Part shown: in pieces, positions 32,142-44,393 of the stretch
Numbering within the stretch: the stretch's first letter is position 1
Layout: every line of letters starts with the position of its first letter
From: Metarhizium brunneum
Lineage: Eukaryota; Ascomycota; Sordariomycetes; Hypocreales; Clavicipitaceae
Assembly: GCF_013426205.1 (NCBI RefSeq)
Contig: NC_089424.1
Location: 1,054,001 to 1,118,000, forward strand
Length of the DNA stretch: 64,000 nt
Direction of reading: 5' to 3'
The notes under the pieces: model-generated
Told to the model about the DNA's origin: nothing
Databases searched by the model: none
The model's input: the letters and a program-made list of their open reading frames with translations, nothing else
Translations under genes and position numbers: made by a program

Positions 32142-34367
32142 ATGGATTGCTTTGGATTATGCGGCTCAAAGGATGACGACGATGAGCGACAACCACTGCT
32201 GCCTCAATACAATCAAGACACGACGCGGCAAGATCGTCTGCATGAGAAGCTCCACACGTACCAAATGCTTCGAGCCATGTCGAATGGCTACATGCCCTCG
32301 AATAAACAAGTCATCATCCACCTGCGAACCCTGTTATGCGCAACAATTCTGAATCCTTCGGAGCAGAGCACCCTCAGCAACTCGGGCCGCGCACTCATAC
32401 GAACAACGCGACTATGGCTGCAGCAGTTCATGGATCTGCTCGAGCAAAAAAACGCGAAGGATCAAATCCAGGATTTCATCTGGTACTTGTCCAAGGCGAG
32501 GTTGGATGTGGATGTGGCAAATGTGAGGAAAAACATGTCCAAAAGCAAAGCCCGGGCGGATGTTTCTGCCACAGTCGAGAGCCTGCGCACCGTTGTGTCC
32601 CTGGCCATGTTGAACAGCGACTTTCGAGTATTTGTTGCCGACGCGGCTACTATTGCAAGACAGGTCCTCCGGGACACCGCCCTCGCGTTGGGAGACGTGT
32701 CGAAAGAGGTTGGCGACAAGCTTGACTCTCCAGGTGAGGACATGGAGGCTCTGAAGAAGACGGATCAAGACGCGCAGGAGCCTCCATCGTCGGAATATGT
32801 CAAGGACCAAGCAAAGGATGTTGGTGAAACTGCCTACAAGGAAGCTGCTCACGTCGGAGAGGAAGCTTATACAAGCTTTTCCGAGCATATGAATGCGGAA
32901 GCAAAAGACATCCTGGTGAACCGCCTCCGGAACGCCGTCACGAACCTACGGAAGAGGACTGACTACTCCGAGTCTGTGTCAACTTTGTCTGGGATTTTGC
33001 AGAAATATCTCAAGATATACCTGTCCGTGGGATCGGATGCTGTCGATACGCTAGAAGGCAATCTTCACAATAATACCCAAGTTGAGAATGCAGTCCACAA
33101 CTTTTGGCTGTTTCTTTCTTCGTTTGGGGATGGCGAAAGCTGGGAAAAGGCCAGAGCATCATTTTCGGACTTTGCTGAGCACAACAGAACGGATGAAAAC
33201 TTGGACGAATTTGTGAGCCAGTTTGTCAACCTGATTCAAGGAATGCTCTCAAAGCCCGAATTTTTCGACAACATGGACGAAAGACTTGATGAATTACGTG
33301 AGCGACTCAAGGAGCTCACGTCCGGGTCGTCAATGGGCGAGGATGCTAGCAATTTGCTCCGAAGCATCCAGCAGGCCCTTCAATCCACGGCCGAGGACAA
33401 GGACGTAAAAAACATGACCTCGGCCTCGCTGCGCCTAGTCCACATTTTGTTCCCGCCGGGGGAGATGGGAAACACGGACCTAGTCCGAGATTGCGTCAAC
33501 ACATTCATACCGTTGCTTGTTCAGGCGGTGCAGTACATTCCAATTCCGCGGCTGGAAGTCTCAACACCAGCAATGGACTTGCTAATGGAAAATCTCATCC
33601 TGGAGCCGGGACAGACGGTCAACAGCAGCTCCTTCCTGCCATACAACTTGCAGTTCTCAAGCCGCAACGACATTGACATTACCAAATCTCCATTTGGAAC
33701 CAGTTCCTCGGTGGCGTCCCTCGTCACCATTAAACTGGCCGGCATGTCCATTGCAGCCGATGACCTCGGATACTGGCTCCGGCTGCATTCGGGCCTCCTT
33801 CGTTTCGTCGACGAAGGCTTGACCAGCTTCCACCTCGACCATCGCGGCATAGACGTCACCCTGGACGTGGAGATTGGCCGGGAACGACTAGAAGAGCTTG
33901 TCACCCTGCGCAGCGTGCACGTCAAGGTCCATCACCTGGATTACTCCCTCCGCAAGTCCAAGTTCTCTTGTATCGCGTGGCTCCTCAAGCCGTTTATCCG
34001 GCCGCTCCTGCGGAAAGTACTCGAGAAGCAGATATCCTCGGCGATTGACGAGGGGCTGAGAACACTGAACCGGGAGCTGGTGTTTGCGCGGGAAAGGCTT
34101 CGCGCAACTCGCGTGTGCAACCCCGGCGATCTCTGGACCTTTATTCGCGCAGTGGCTGCTCGTCTGGTGCCGCCGCCTGATCCCGACATTCACACGCGAG
34201 TCGGCGTCGAGCCTGGGAAGGGCGTCTTTCGGGGGCGGTACGCGCCGGGGAGCCTGGTCAAGGTGTGGGAGGAGGAGGCCCGCGACGCGGAGCAGAATAT
34301 TTTTGAGTACCGCCAGGATGGCTGGCGTAATGGTATATTTGATGTGCAGACCACGCCGGCGCCGTAA
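32142..34367 (+). CDS. HAM1-like / DUF4449-type protein
   Basis: A single-exon gene of 741 residues. I chose the ATG at 32142 (caccATGG) over the upstream one. It starts MDCFGLCGSKDDD, with two cysteines that could be palmitoylated. The N-terminal 450 residues are helical, with LRTLLCATILNP and YLSKARLDVDVANVRKNM, typical of fungal HAM1-like N-terminal regions. The C-terminal part (about 500-680), with DDLGYWLRLHSGLLRFVDEG and DVTLDVEIG, matches the DUF4449/HAM1-like C-terminal region. Such proteins are conserved in fungi and a related gene was tied to cell fusion, but their molecular role is not settled. An acidic, glutamate-rich linker lies near 210-265. Confidence 0.75.
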   Translation: MDCFGLCGSKDDDDERQPLLPQYNQDTTRQDRLHEKLHTYQMLRAMSNGYMPSNKQVIIHLRTLLCATILNPSEQSTLSNSGRALIRTTRLWLQQFMDLLEQKNAKDQIQDFIWYLSKARLDVDVANVRKNMSKSKARADVSATVESLRTVVSLAMLNSDFRVFVADAATIARQVLRDTALALGDVSKEVGDKLDSPGEDMEALKKTDQDAQEPPSSEYVKDQAKDVGETAYKEAAHVGEEAYTSFSEHMNAEAKDILVNRLRNAVTNLRKRTDYSESVSTLSGILQKYLKIYLSVGSDAVDTLEGNLHNNTQVENAVHNFWLFLSSFGDGESWEKARASFSDFAEHNRTDENLDEFVSQFVNLIQGMLSKPEFFDNMDERLDELRERLKELTSGSSMGEDASNLLRSIQQALQSTAEDKDVKNMTSASLRLVHILFPPGEMGNTDLVRDCVNTFIPLLVQAVQYIPIPRLEVSTPAMDLLMENLILEPGQTVNSSSFLPYNLQFSSRNDIDITKSPFGTSSSVASLVTIKLAGMSIAADDLGYWLRLHSGLLRFVDEGLTSFHLDHRGIDVTLDVEIGRERLEELVTLRSVHVKVHHLDYSLRKSKFSCIAWLLKPFIRPLLRKVLEKQISSAIDEGLRTLNRELVFARERLRATRVCNPGDLWTFIRAVAARLVPPPDPDIHTRVGVEPGKGVFRGRYAPGSLVKVWEEEARDAEQNIFEYRQDGWRNGIFDVQTTPAP

Positions 34368-35842
34368 CGAAACAAGACGGATGGGCCGCTTGCAATGGGT
34401 ATGAAATGCGGCAGCGCCAGAAAAGCTTTCTTTGAAGACGAATATGTAGGATCCTGTCTGCAGCAGTATGTCCAAAAATAGGCAATATATGCTGCAGATA
34501 TTACATGTACCGTGCGGAGTAAAGTAGGGGGAATGCCTCTGTCCAATGATAATAATACTCGAGCATCGTCGTATGGCCCTCTGCCTGTCGCTTTCGTTGC
34601 GATTGGTGTAGCACTTGGCCGCAACGGCAACGCGTAAAACCCAGGCTGAAGGACCAGTGCCAGTCAAGATGGCCCCTTGAACCGGTCAGGCATATCGGAT
34701 CATGCGACATTACGCATATTACACGACTCAAAGACTGCCATGTCGTGAAGCGGAATCTGAGCGGCTGCCAAAGTCGATCCGTCGGGCAGCGCATCCTCCC
34801 GCAGAGGGCGGCGCAAAGGATAGTTGCGTGTCGGACGTCTGTTGCGGTTCTATTCGATGCGTAAGTAAGACTCGACACCATGACTTCACCATCTGGTGGG
34901 ATATGGCGTCGAGGGCCTGAAGATGGGCATCGCGGATAGGGCCATTGGGTCGACTGACAAAGGATTGGCGGAAGTGCCAATGTGTTGAGGCAGAGCTGAA
35001 CAGTCCTGCCCGGCTGAACAAGTCAATATGCGGTGTGATTGATATCGCGGCACTCTGCCTTGTCGCCGTGAGACAACTTGCAAGGGTCTGCGGCTTGGCT
35101 TCTTGAGATGCCACACGCTTGTCATATGTTGGCGATGCCCTGCCCGTTTAGGCTCAAACAGACCAGACTTGACTCTCTGAGAAGACGACTGTCAGAAGGT
35201 TTATCCAGTCACCAGTGTGGCGGAATACTTGTTCCTCTCACAAGGACGGAGTACAGATGTACTCGACATTTATAGCCTGTCGTCTCTCAAGTATTCATGG
35301 GAAGGGAACTCAGCTGGGCGAAACTGTCGAGATGCCTGCCGGGAGTTGATTTCCGCTCCCTTGCCATGTGCCATTGAACATATAAGCTTCCTAGTGGTCG
35401 CGCCGCATCGTAGGGTAACACTGCATTTATATTTATGCCATGACTGTCTCACAGCGCCAGCCACCGACCTCGCCGGCTTACCTTGCGCGCTACTTCCCCG
35501 CGCTTTCATCGGTCTGGTTCTATTTGAACAAGGAGACGGGGACTTTTGGAACGCGGCATCTTCAGCTCATGCCCGTGGAAAGTCCAAAACGGGAACCGCG
35601 GCCGCTATAGGAGCAGAAATAGCCCATGGGGGCGGGAGCTGTCCAGGTCACCGAGACGGGAATGTTTGCGACACGTCAAAATAACGCAAGCAAAGGTGGG
35701 CGACAGAGGACCCATTCATGAGGTGAGTTGTTTCACACGCAAAGCCGTCTATGCGCAGCTTTGTACCTTGACGTCTTTTGACAAGGCCCTCGTTGCGCGG
35801 TTCTCGCCAACTTACACGGGCAAAGGACACAACATCGATACC
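34368..35842. other. Intergenic region upstream of the peptide transporter
   Basis: No gene is recognised. It carries the 3' flank of the HAM1-like gene and the promoter of the transporter, which starts at 35843. Confidence 0.4.
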
Positions 35843-38423
35843 ATGGACGGCAACCGCGACGACGCCTCCGGCATCAGCCGCTCGAAACGCAGCCTCGCGT
35901 CGGTAAATACGCCAGCGGGCAGCGGCAACGACGAGCTCGACAAGACAGCGCAGCCCGACGCGGCAGGCATCAAAGTCGGCCCTGAAGATGCGGCAAAGCA
36001 AGAGAGGGAGAATGCGGATCCGGAAAATATAAAGGCTATTGGCACCGTGGACGAGGCTGAAGGCGACTACGATGTCAGAAAAGAGAACCATTTTGGTGAA
36101 GCGGCGATTATCGACAACGCAAAGGACTTGGTTACGCACGTTCTCCACGTCGATGATGAACCGTCCGATTCTCCGTGGACTTTTCGTGCGCTCTTCATTG
36201 GTAACGTGTACCGTCTCTGTGCGCAAGGCGAATGGACGCACTGCTAATGACCGTTGCAACTCCAATCTAGGCCTGATCCTGTGTGTCTTTGCGTCGGTAC
36301 TGCAGGAGATTTTCTACTTCAAGCCCCAGATCATACTCGTATCCGTCGTGTTTCTCACCGTCATCGGCTACATCTTGGCTCTCCCCTTCCAGCTCATCCC
36401 ACGACCGAGCGGTGACGGCATCGTATCCCGCACGTGTCGCTTCCTGAACCCGGCCGACTTCAACTCCAAGGAGCACACGTTCATGGTCATCATGGGATCG
36501 GCCGGCTCGACCTCGGCCGTCGCCACGCAAATCCTCGCCGCCCAGCGCCTGTATTACGGATCGAGTCCCGACAAGGGCGCTGCCATCTTTCTCGTCATCG
36601 CCTCCCAGTTCCTGTCCTACGGAATCGCGGGCCTGCTCCGCTCGGTCCTGGTCCAGCCGGCCAAGATGCTCTGGCCGGTCAACATCCCCGTCAACACGCT
36701 CCTGGAGACGCTGCACCGGGACCGGAGCGAGACGCGGAAGCGCCTGCGATGCTTCACGGCCGTCTTTGGCGGCGCCTTCCTCTGGGAGATTGTCCCGCTC
36801 TGGATCGCGCCCATCTTCCAGGGCGTCGCGATCCCGTGCCTGGCGCGCCGCGACAGCCTCGTCTTCACCAATCTGTTTGGGGGCGCGCAGAACAACGAGG
36901 GCCTCGGGCTCCTGGGGCTCTGCTTCGACTGGAACTACATTGCCGGGCTGAGCTCGCCGCTGTGGTACCCGTTGTGCACGCTCGTCAATAGCATGACGGG
37001 GTACTTGCTCTGCATTGTGCTGTTCATGGGCGTTTACTACGGAAATGTGTGGGATTCCACCAACTTCCCCTTCCTGTCGCAGCTGCTCTACCACGGCTCG
37101 TCCAACGCGACCAACTTCGTGCAGTACAACCTCACTGCCATTCTCAACTCGGACAACACCATCAACAGCACTCTGGTGGCTGAGCAGGGGCTTCCGTACC
37201 TCTCGGGCTCATACGTGATCCGCCTCATCACGACCAATGTTGGCATCACCGCTGCCATTGTCCACTTGCTGCTGTGGAACTACAACGACCTCAAGGACGG
37301 CTGGGCGTTTTTGCGGCCGTCTCGTTTACAAAGGCTCTTCCGAGTCTCAACGTACTTCTCCTGGAGGGGGCATGACTCGGAGGAGGAAGCGGCGCGACGA
37401 CAAAGGGTGGTTGACGACAAGGACTTGGATCCGCACTACAAGTTGATGATGCAAAACGGGTACGTCGAGGTGCCAAACTGGTGGTATGGCCTCGTGCTCG
37501 TGCTTTCGTTTGTCATTGGCATCACCACGCTCTACAAGATCGGCTCAACGCTGCCCTGGTGGGCATTCATCGTATCCAATCTTTTCTCGGCCCTCTTCAT
37601 CCTCTTCTTCGGCGCCCAAATGGGCTTGACGGGGTTCCAATTCGACCAGCAACCCGTCATTTTGATGCTAGGCGGTTATCTGCTGCCGGGGAAGCCGCTC
37701 GCCAACATGTACTTCACCGTGTTCGGCTTCAACGGCATCCAGCAGGGCCAGTGGCTCCTGCGGGATCTGAAGCTCGCCCAGTTGGCCCATCTGCCGCCCA
37801 AGGCGACATTTACGGCTCAAATGCTCGGCACCGTCGTCGGGGCCATCATGGACTACGTCGTCATGGTCAGCATTGTAGATAACCAGACGCCGGCGCTGCT
37901 GTCCATCAACGGCACAAACGTCTGGTCCGGCCAGAACGTGCAGGCGTACAGCACCCTCGCGGTGGCGTGGTCCATGGCCAAGGACATGTTTTCGGTAGGG
38001 AGCCGCTATCAATGGGTCACACTCTCGTTCCTGGTCGGGTTTCTGGCACCGCTGCCGTTCTGGCTGGCGTGGAAGCTGACCGGGCGCGACGTGTTCCGCG
38101 ACGTGGACACTTCCATTGTCGTCTGGAACTGTGCCCTGCTGTACGTCGGTGTCAACTCGTCTTTGCTCATGTACTTTTCTCTCGGCATCTTTGCGCAGTG
38201 GTACCTCCGTCGCTTCCACCCGGCTGCGTTCATCAAGTACAACTACCTGGTCTCGGCGGCCTTGGACGGCGGCACGCAGGTCATGGTTTTCCTGCTCAGC
38301 TTTGCCGTGCTGGGTGCCAGTGGTAGGGAACACAAATTTCCGACGTATGCGCTCAACAACGGGGGCACGAACAACGACGTGAACATTGACTACTGCATGT
38401 TCAACACTGCGTCGGCGAATTGA
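35843..38423 (+). CDS. Oligopeptide transporter (OPT family)
   Basis: The exons are 35843-36200 and 36271-38423, with a 70-nt phase 1 intron, giving 836 residues. A hydrophilic N-terminal tail of about 115 residues leads to a polytopic membrane protein with about 12-16 hydrophobic helices. OPT signatures include NPADFNSKEHTFMVIMGSAGS, NNEGLGLLGLCFDWNYI, GMxL-type segments such as FGAQMGLTGFQFDQQP, and QYSTLA-like YSTLAVAWSMAKDMFSVGSRY. The family moves tetra- to pentapeptides, glutathione or siderophore-type conjugates with protons, at the plasma membrane. The substrate cannot be read from the sequence. Confidence 0.88.
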
Positions 38424-41400
38424 CAACCGCGGCGGCTGGTGCCTTTCTTGCCAAGTTGTTCCCCGGGGGGAATGCCGTATCATGACGGCAATTGCAATAT
38501 ACGATTGCTGGCATGCGCCGGGTCACGAGAAACGAGGGCGAAGAATTGGACAGGGGAATAGTCTATTCGATGTAGAGTTTGAATTACGACTGGTGTCGTA
38601 GTCAAGATTCATCTGACCCAATGCCGCGTTGTATTAAATGTGTGAGCAATTCGGACGTGTAGCAAGATTTCCCATGTGCTTATAGCCCTGTCCTCTCTCG
38701 TCCCACGGTCTAACCCTAACCCGGCCTTTTCCGTATTTACAATTTCGGCGAGAGAAGAAGCACGTTGGCTGCGGCCACAGCAGTGAGCTTGACGAAGAAA
38801 AGGGGTAAAATCCAGCTGGCTTGTCGCGTTGGTATGGTAACATTCGGGTAGACGGCAGGAAAGCCGACTCACATCACCGTGGGCAGGACGACGGCCTCGG
38901 GGAACAAGGAAACTGGTTGAGGTACTTGGCAGGCTCCTTTTCTGTATGCAGCTGTTTGTTAAATGAACCACGGCTGATGGTACTCAAAGATGCCGTCATT
39001 TGGTTACGAAAGTGAAAATCACGCTCAAGTTTCAAAACCAAAACTCTTTCGAGGTGCAACAACACCAATGCCCCGGTCTCCATCGTGGACATTGTCAAGA
39101 TCGCCAGCTCTCGGTTGGTAATAAAATGCTTTCGCATCTTCACGGCCGTCCCGTTATCATTAACCCATTTCTTTTTTTAACGACTCCTTACCGGGTCACT
39201 GGGATCCAAGACTAAGGGATCTGGTCATCGGACTGAGCTTTCGATAATATAACTCGCTGCGGCACTGTCGCTTTAGGGTAGCGACCTGCCTGACCAAATA
39301 CTATGCAACATGGTAGAATAACAGAGTAATTGCCATGGATCTGGTCTCCTATCTTGCCAAGATTGCTGACCTATGGACGCTTTTACACTCTCAGCTGCTA
39401 CGAGATCTAATTTCAAAGAAAAGTACGGCGAGGTGTCAACTTTTTGTTTCCATTTTAGCTTTTTGGTAGATGTCGCTGTCTCTTTTTCCGCCTTCAAATT
39501 CTCTAGACACACAGGCATGGAAGTGGTTCACGACGCTGTGAATTCTCGGCCACGTCGAATCGGGAAGGTATCCCTGAGTGAGTATAGTTGTTTTTAGACA
39601 CTATAGTACCCTGTATGGATATGCCACATAGTATTCGAGCACCAAGCTCCAGTTATGCAGACGGTTGATGCGATAGAATTTCATTTCGCAACTGGTGTCG
39701 ACATACGATCAGCTCCGGACACGGCTGCTCGCCGGCGGAGGGTCGGTTTTCCCTTGAACGACAAGACAGGACATTTCGTCCCTCGCCAACGCTTGTCAAC
39801 CATTACGCAGAACCTCTGGTCAGCGCGGGACAAGTCGAGCATGCAGATGAGAGAAAACATGGCCGTCGTACAATCCACCCATGCAAGTTGGCAATGCCGG
39901 ATATGGCCGCATCGAGTTCTTTGGAATCCAGCACCATGCGTCTGGGTACAGGCCCGGTTGACCGGTCAAAAACTTTCACTTTTATTCAATATGGCGTTGC
40001 GTGTGCAGGTTGATCTGCCGAGTGGCAGCTCTGCGCCTCTGTCTCTCGGCAGCCACCGTTATACCGGGTCTTTAGTTGCTTGCCCAGCTTCCTGCTGCCC
40101 GCATTGCAGCCTTGATCACAGGCCTAACTGCATGTAGACCGGGCCGTACCGTGAGGCGAGGCAAACCTGGCGGTGTACGGAGTATTGTTTCGTAACAAAC
40201 CCTCGCCGAGTGCTTCTGGATGACTCCTTGGGTCGCTGGCGCCGCAGCCACCAAGCCACTCCCTCGAGAAAACAAAGGCCCCTGAACGAGAACGGACTTG
40301 ACCAAGAGGTCTGGCTGAGAAGTGAGCCAGTGGTGGCCAGCAGGGCTCGCTCCAAGTTTGCCCCAGGTGGCTTGTAAGCCACCAAGCTCGGTGCCCTGTG
40401 ACGCGCGCGAAGAGCGACGGGAGCTGGCTATCCGATTAGTATGTGAAACAAAAGAATGCCACTGTTCTGAATGATTGATGGAGAGCAATTTGGCACCGCA
40501 TAACAGGTTTATGCGAGTTTGTCTACGCATGCCTCGTCCGCTTAACGAGTGGCGACAAGGAGCATGGCGAGGAGCCGGTTCCGAAAATGGCGCCATGAAA
40601 GGTTGCCCTGCCGATCAAGGCACACGGGCTTGGCTGAACGAGGCGCGTTGCCAATCTAACTGGCGTTCAATGATACTCGGCAGTCACGCGGGTACTATTA
40701 AGGACGGGTAAGGGCATATCAGGATCTGCTCCGTGCGGTGGCATAGGTGGATCAGATCACCAGACTAGAACAATGAGAGAAGACAGGATGGACGACTAGG
40801 ACCAGAAGTAGGAAAGCTAAAATTATTAGTGAGACAATTCCCGGGATGCGGCTCGCATGGTGGCACCAAGACCTCGCAGCATATTGTTGGCGCGAGGTCG
40901 GCTGACGAGGTGGCTTGACAATATTGCGCAATCGCATTGCTGTAATCGTTTCCGGCGGAGAAGGAGTCTGGTGGCATGGTTTAACAAAAAAAGAAAACAG
41001 GCAGCAAACTGTCTCACGGAAGAAAGCCTGCTGTTGGCGCGTTATCGACTCATCCCCACGCTGTTATTACTGGCAAGGAAGGCTTGAGGGCCCGGGACAA
41101 CACGGCAGAATCCCCTGGACATTGCATCCAAACTGAGGCAAGACCCGTACGGTAGTCTAGGCAATGCTTTTGGACTCGGGAAGCCGTGCTGTCCAGCCCG
41201 GAAATGGCTGGGTGACGGAATCCTGCGCCGGGCTGGCCAAGAGCCCAGGGATATCATGACTTCGCGAGGCGCAGCCTCCAGAGAGCAACACCATGCGTCA
41301 CAGCGGTGGCAGTCAGAAACGAGTGTAGTATTTCTTTTTGGTATGCTAGAAATGGATGCAGAAATCAAACGGCAGTGTCTCGGTAGTAGGCCCAACAGCA

Positions 41401-41667
41401 TCGCAGCTTTCTTGACTCGTACTGCATGGCCCGTCAAGGCCATTGTACAAGTTGACAGATACGGCCAGCATGGCAGAGAGTCAGAGACTTGCCGGAGATT
41501 TCAATGATTCAATAAACGAGTGTAATGGAAAGGAACATGTAGTAAGCCTTGCGAGGGCTAGCCACCGGGACCGAAACAGCCATGGAAGCAGAGTCGGAAC
41601 TCGAGTGCAAGCGAGCCGTGAGAGCTAAAGAGTAGCTGGCTCGGTGTGCAATTGTATCTGAGAAGAG
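38424..41667. other. Long gene-poor spacer
   Basis: In 3.2 kb I see no conserved coding region on either strand. The open frames present are short, with unstructured compositions. A CTAACCCTAACCC telomere-like motif is at 38710-38722. It separates the transporter from the Hsp70-like gene, both of which end toward it. Confidence 0.5.
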
Positions 41668-43638
41668 TCAGCGCCATGGCCGTGTGTGACGGGCCATCAA
41701 ATGCCTTGCCTGAGTCGTTTCTAGGGAAACGCCGCGGCTGGAGACGACGCGAACGAGGCATTGGCCAGAGTCCCCGACGACAAGTTGCAGCTCGCACTCG
41801 TACCTCTGGTACCGAGGGAGTAGGGGAAACCTGCTCTTCACCTCGGCCGGCGGACCGTTGAGGGGAATAGAAACCTGATGGAGCTCTTGCACACCCGCTG
41901 GTGTCGTCAAGGCCGTCATGTCAGCATGTGTACGTTCCGGCAGGATAGGAGGCTCAACGTACACTGTTGCATCTTGTTGGGGAGGTATCTTGGACTGCGT
42001 GAGGAGCAAACAATGCCCACGGTCCAGTCTTCTGCATCGCCTTTGCGAAAGGTTCTCGCGATTCGGTGAGTGACTCTGTGATGGCGCTGGATCGTATCGC
42101 CCTGCTTGATCACCCACGTAATCTGCCCCTGCGAGTCGTCGCCACGTTGGCGGTGGTTGGAATCGACCTGCTCCGAAACGACTCCGTAACTAGCCCGTGC
42201 GATTCTGGGCCCCAGAATGCCATTTTTTCGGTCGATGAGGAGACCTCTGACCACGGCGATGGGGGGATAGCTATATCTCACGAGCTCAGCTTCGCCGAGA
42301 CATGGTCTTGTATTCCTCAGCCACTCGAGAAACTCTTGTAGTTTTTCCAGCACGTAGTCAGAGGCCCCCAGACCGCCGGATAGAACGACGTGTCTCTAGC
42401 ATGCAATGGTTAATACGCACACCGATGCTGGCAGACGGGTACTCACGACGCGCGTCCCCCCGACCCTTTCGAATTCGTCGACTGCCGACACAAAATGGCT
42501 CTGGATGTCCTGTATTTGACGGTCAAACATCTGGTCCAACTCCTCTCTGCATCGTGGTCAGCGCAGGTCTCGTATTGGAAAGGCTCCCGGAGAATATAAC
42601 CTCTTGAAACTCGCCAATTCATTCGCCACCGGAATCGGCAGGTTGCCGAACGCGTTGGAGATGGGCGTTGCGCGAAACATGTGGCCCATCGTATTTTGTC
42701 CCGCAGCGTATGCGCATTTCCAACGTTGGAATTCGTTACCTTGCGACATTTCCGCGGCACATGCCCTCGAAAGGTCCGGGGACTTGGTGTAGTCCTCCAG
42801 GCGAGCCTCGACCAGATTTTTAAAGGTCAGGTCGATCATGACAGAGCCTACGCCAATGGCCGTGGCGGGCAATACTTGCTTCATAATGATTGGTTTCATG
42901 GATTGAAACGTGACAAAGGCAAAGTCGGTAGTACCGCCGCCGGCGTCGATGGATAAGACGGTCCGGCCTTCGTCCAGGTCGATATTCATCTCGCTCGTCG
43001 CAACCACGGCTGCCACGGACTCTGTCAACCCCGGCACCACTTTATGGTGAGCTTGTCCACCGAATCCAGCTCTACGAGCCGTCTCCAAGAAGCGGTGGAC
43101 GACAAGCGGACTCCATGTTCCCGGGACACTAAAGACGAAGTCGATTTCCCAGCTGTCCCATCCCTGGAGCCCGGGGGCCGCATTCGGAATCTCGCTCGGG
43201 ATGCTCCGCCTGATGTGTCGGTAGACCTGGCCAAGATAGTCCTCCACCAGAGCATAAGCCTCGGGTGTGCTGTTGGGTGCCCAAGGGGTGCCCTTGAGCT
43301 GGCCGGGTTCGCGGTCCAAGGACAGCTTGAGGAACCTCCACTTGCTGCTCTCGTCAAGATGGTTACAAAGGAACCCCCACATTCTATCGTTCTCAGTCGC
43401 CTCCTTGGCCAAGATGGTAGGGACTTTGTCGGCGCTTCCTCCGGGCCAGTCACTGACCAGAGTGATGCGCCTCTCGTCTAATGCAGGTGCCATCCAAGAT
43501 ACTCCTATTTGAATGTTAGAAGATCCATGTGGTGACGAATAGGGGCTGCCCTTTTTCATAACCTGTAAAGGTGGTACCAAAATCGACGCCGACGTATAAG
43601 TGAAGTCGGCCAGATGCGACATCGGCGCGATGGGACAT
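41668..43638 (-). CDS. Hsp70-like ATPase-domain protein
   Basis: There are four exons: 43638-43563, 43504-42601, 42546-42447 and 42395-41668. The product is about 600 residues. Its first exon gives the ATP-binding start LYVGVDFGTTFTG. The second gives LSIDAGGGTTDFAFV and PGLTESVAAVVA, and after the third the adenosine motif VVLSGGLGASDYV follows. It lacks a canonical substrate-binding domain and ends with a beta-rich region (RYQRYECELQLVVGDSG). It belongs to the fungal Hsp70-like (HSPA12-like) group, whose clients are unknown. The last exon needs a -1 frame change near 42000-42030 to link PRYLPNKMQQ to VYVEPPILPER. A 32-nt GTGGGC...CAAG segment could be spliced instead, but is shorter than normal fungal introns. 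Either a mutation or a sequence error is likely. Confidence 0.75.
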
Positions 43639-44393
43639 GTTGGAGAAGTCAGCTACACGTAAGAGGATGCGATTTCTTGAATGGAGTTTGGGATTTGGGT
43701 AAAACAGTTGCAGGCCATGAGCCGAACAAGATGAATGTTTTAAACAAGCATCATGACCCGTGGGTGCTCCAGAGCGGCAAGCGTTGACGCGTTCCGTCGG
43801 TCATGGTCGTGCTGTTCCGGAGGCTGGAGCAAGCAAACTGGGAGGCGGTGTCTGGAATCTTCCCACACCGGGCGTCGAGTAAGCCAAGTGTTTGTTTGCT
43901 TCCTTTACCGAGAAGCGAATCGACTACCACGACATGCTTCTGCCGAGTATCCAGAGGCCAGGTATCCCGTATAATCCCTGATTCAGCCAGACAGCTCAAC
44001 CCCAGTCTGTCTCACGGTTGCACCACCACACAAACGTGCCCCTACTCGGTATGCGGGGCGTCGATGGCTAATAATAGCTCCTTTGTTGACATTCCAGATT
44101 CGACAATCCAGAGTAGTAGTCGGTGGTGCGTGCACGGGTCGAGTGTAGTCAATACGCACAGCCGCCACGTCAAACCGTGCCCCCTTTGATCAACCTATTA
44201 ATACTCGGGCATTGTTCTCAAGCTCGCGGTCCTCATTTTGATCCTCTAAGCGCCCCAGGCTGTTGTAAATATTCTATATATTCGCAGCTGCACCCTTTCC
44301 TCCGTAGCTACTTGCTTGCATACTGCCCTCGCCCACCCTTGCCATTTGCAAGTCCTGTACCGGACAACAGAAGCATTCACTGCAATAGCCGAC
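43639..44393. other. Divergent spacer
   Basis: This spacer lies between the Hsp70-like gene and the membrane-protein gene at 44394. No coding signal is recognised. It must contain both promoters. Confidence 0.4.
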
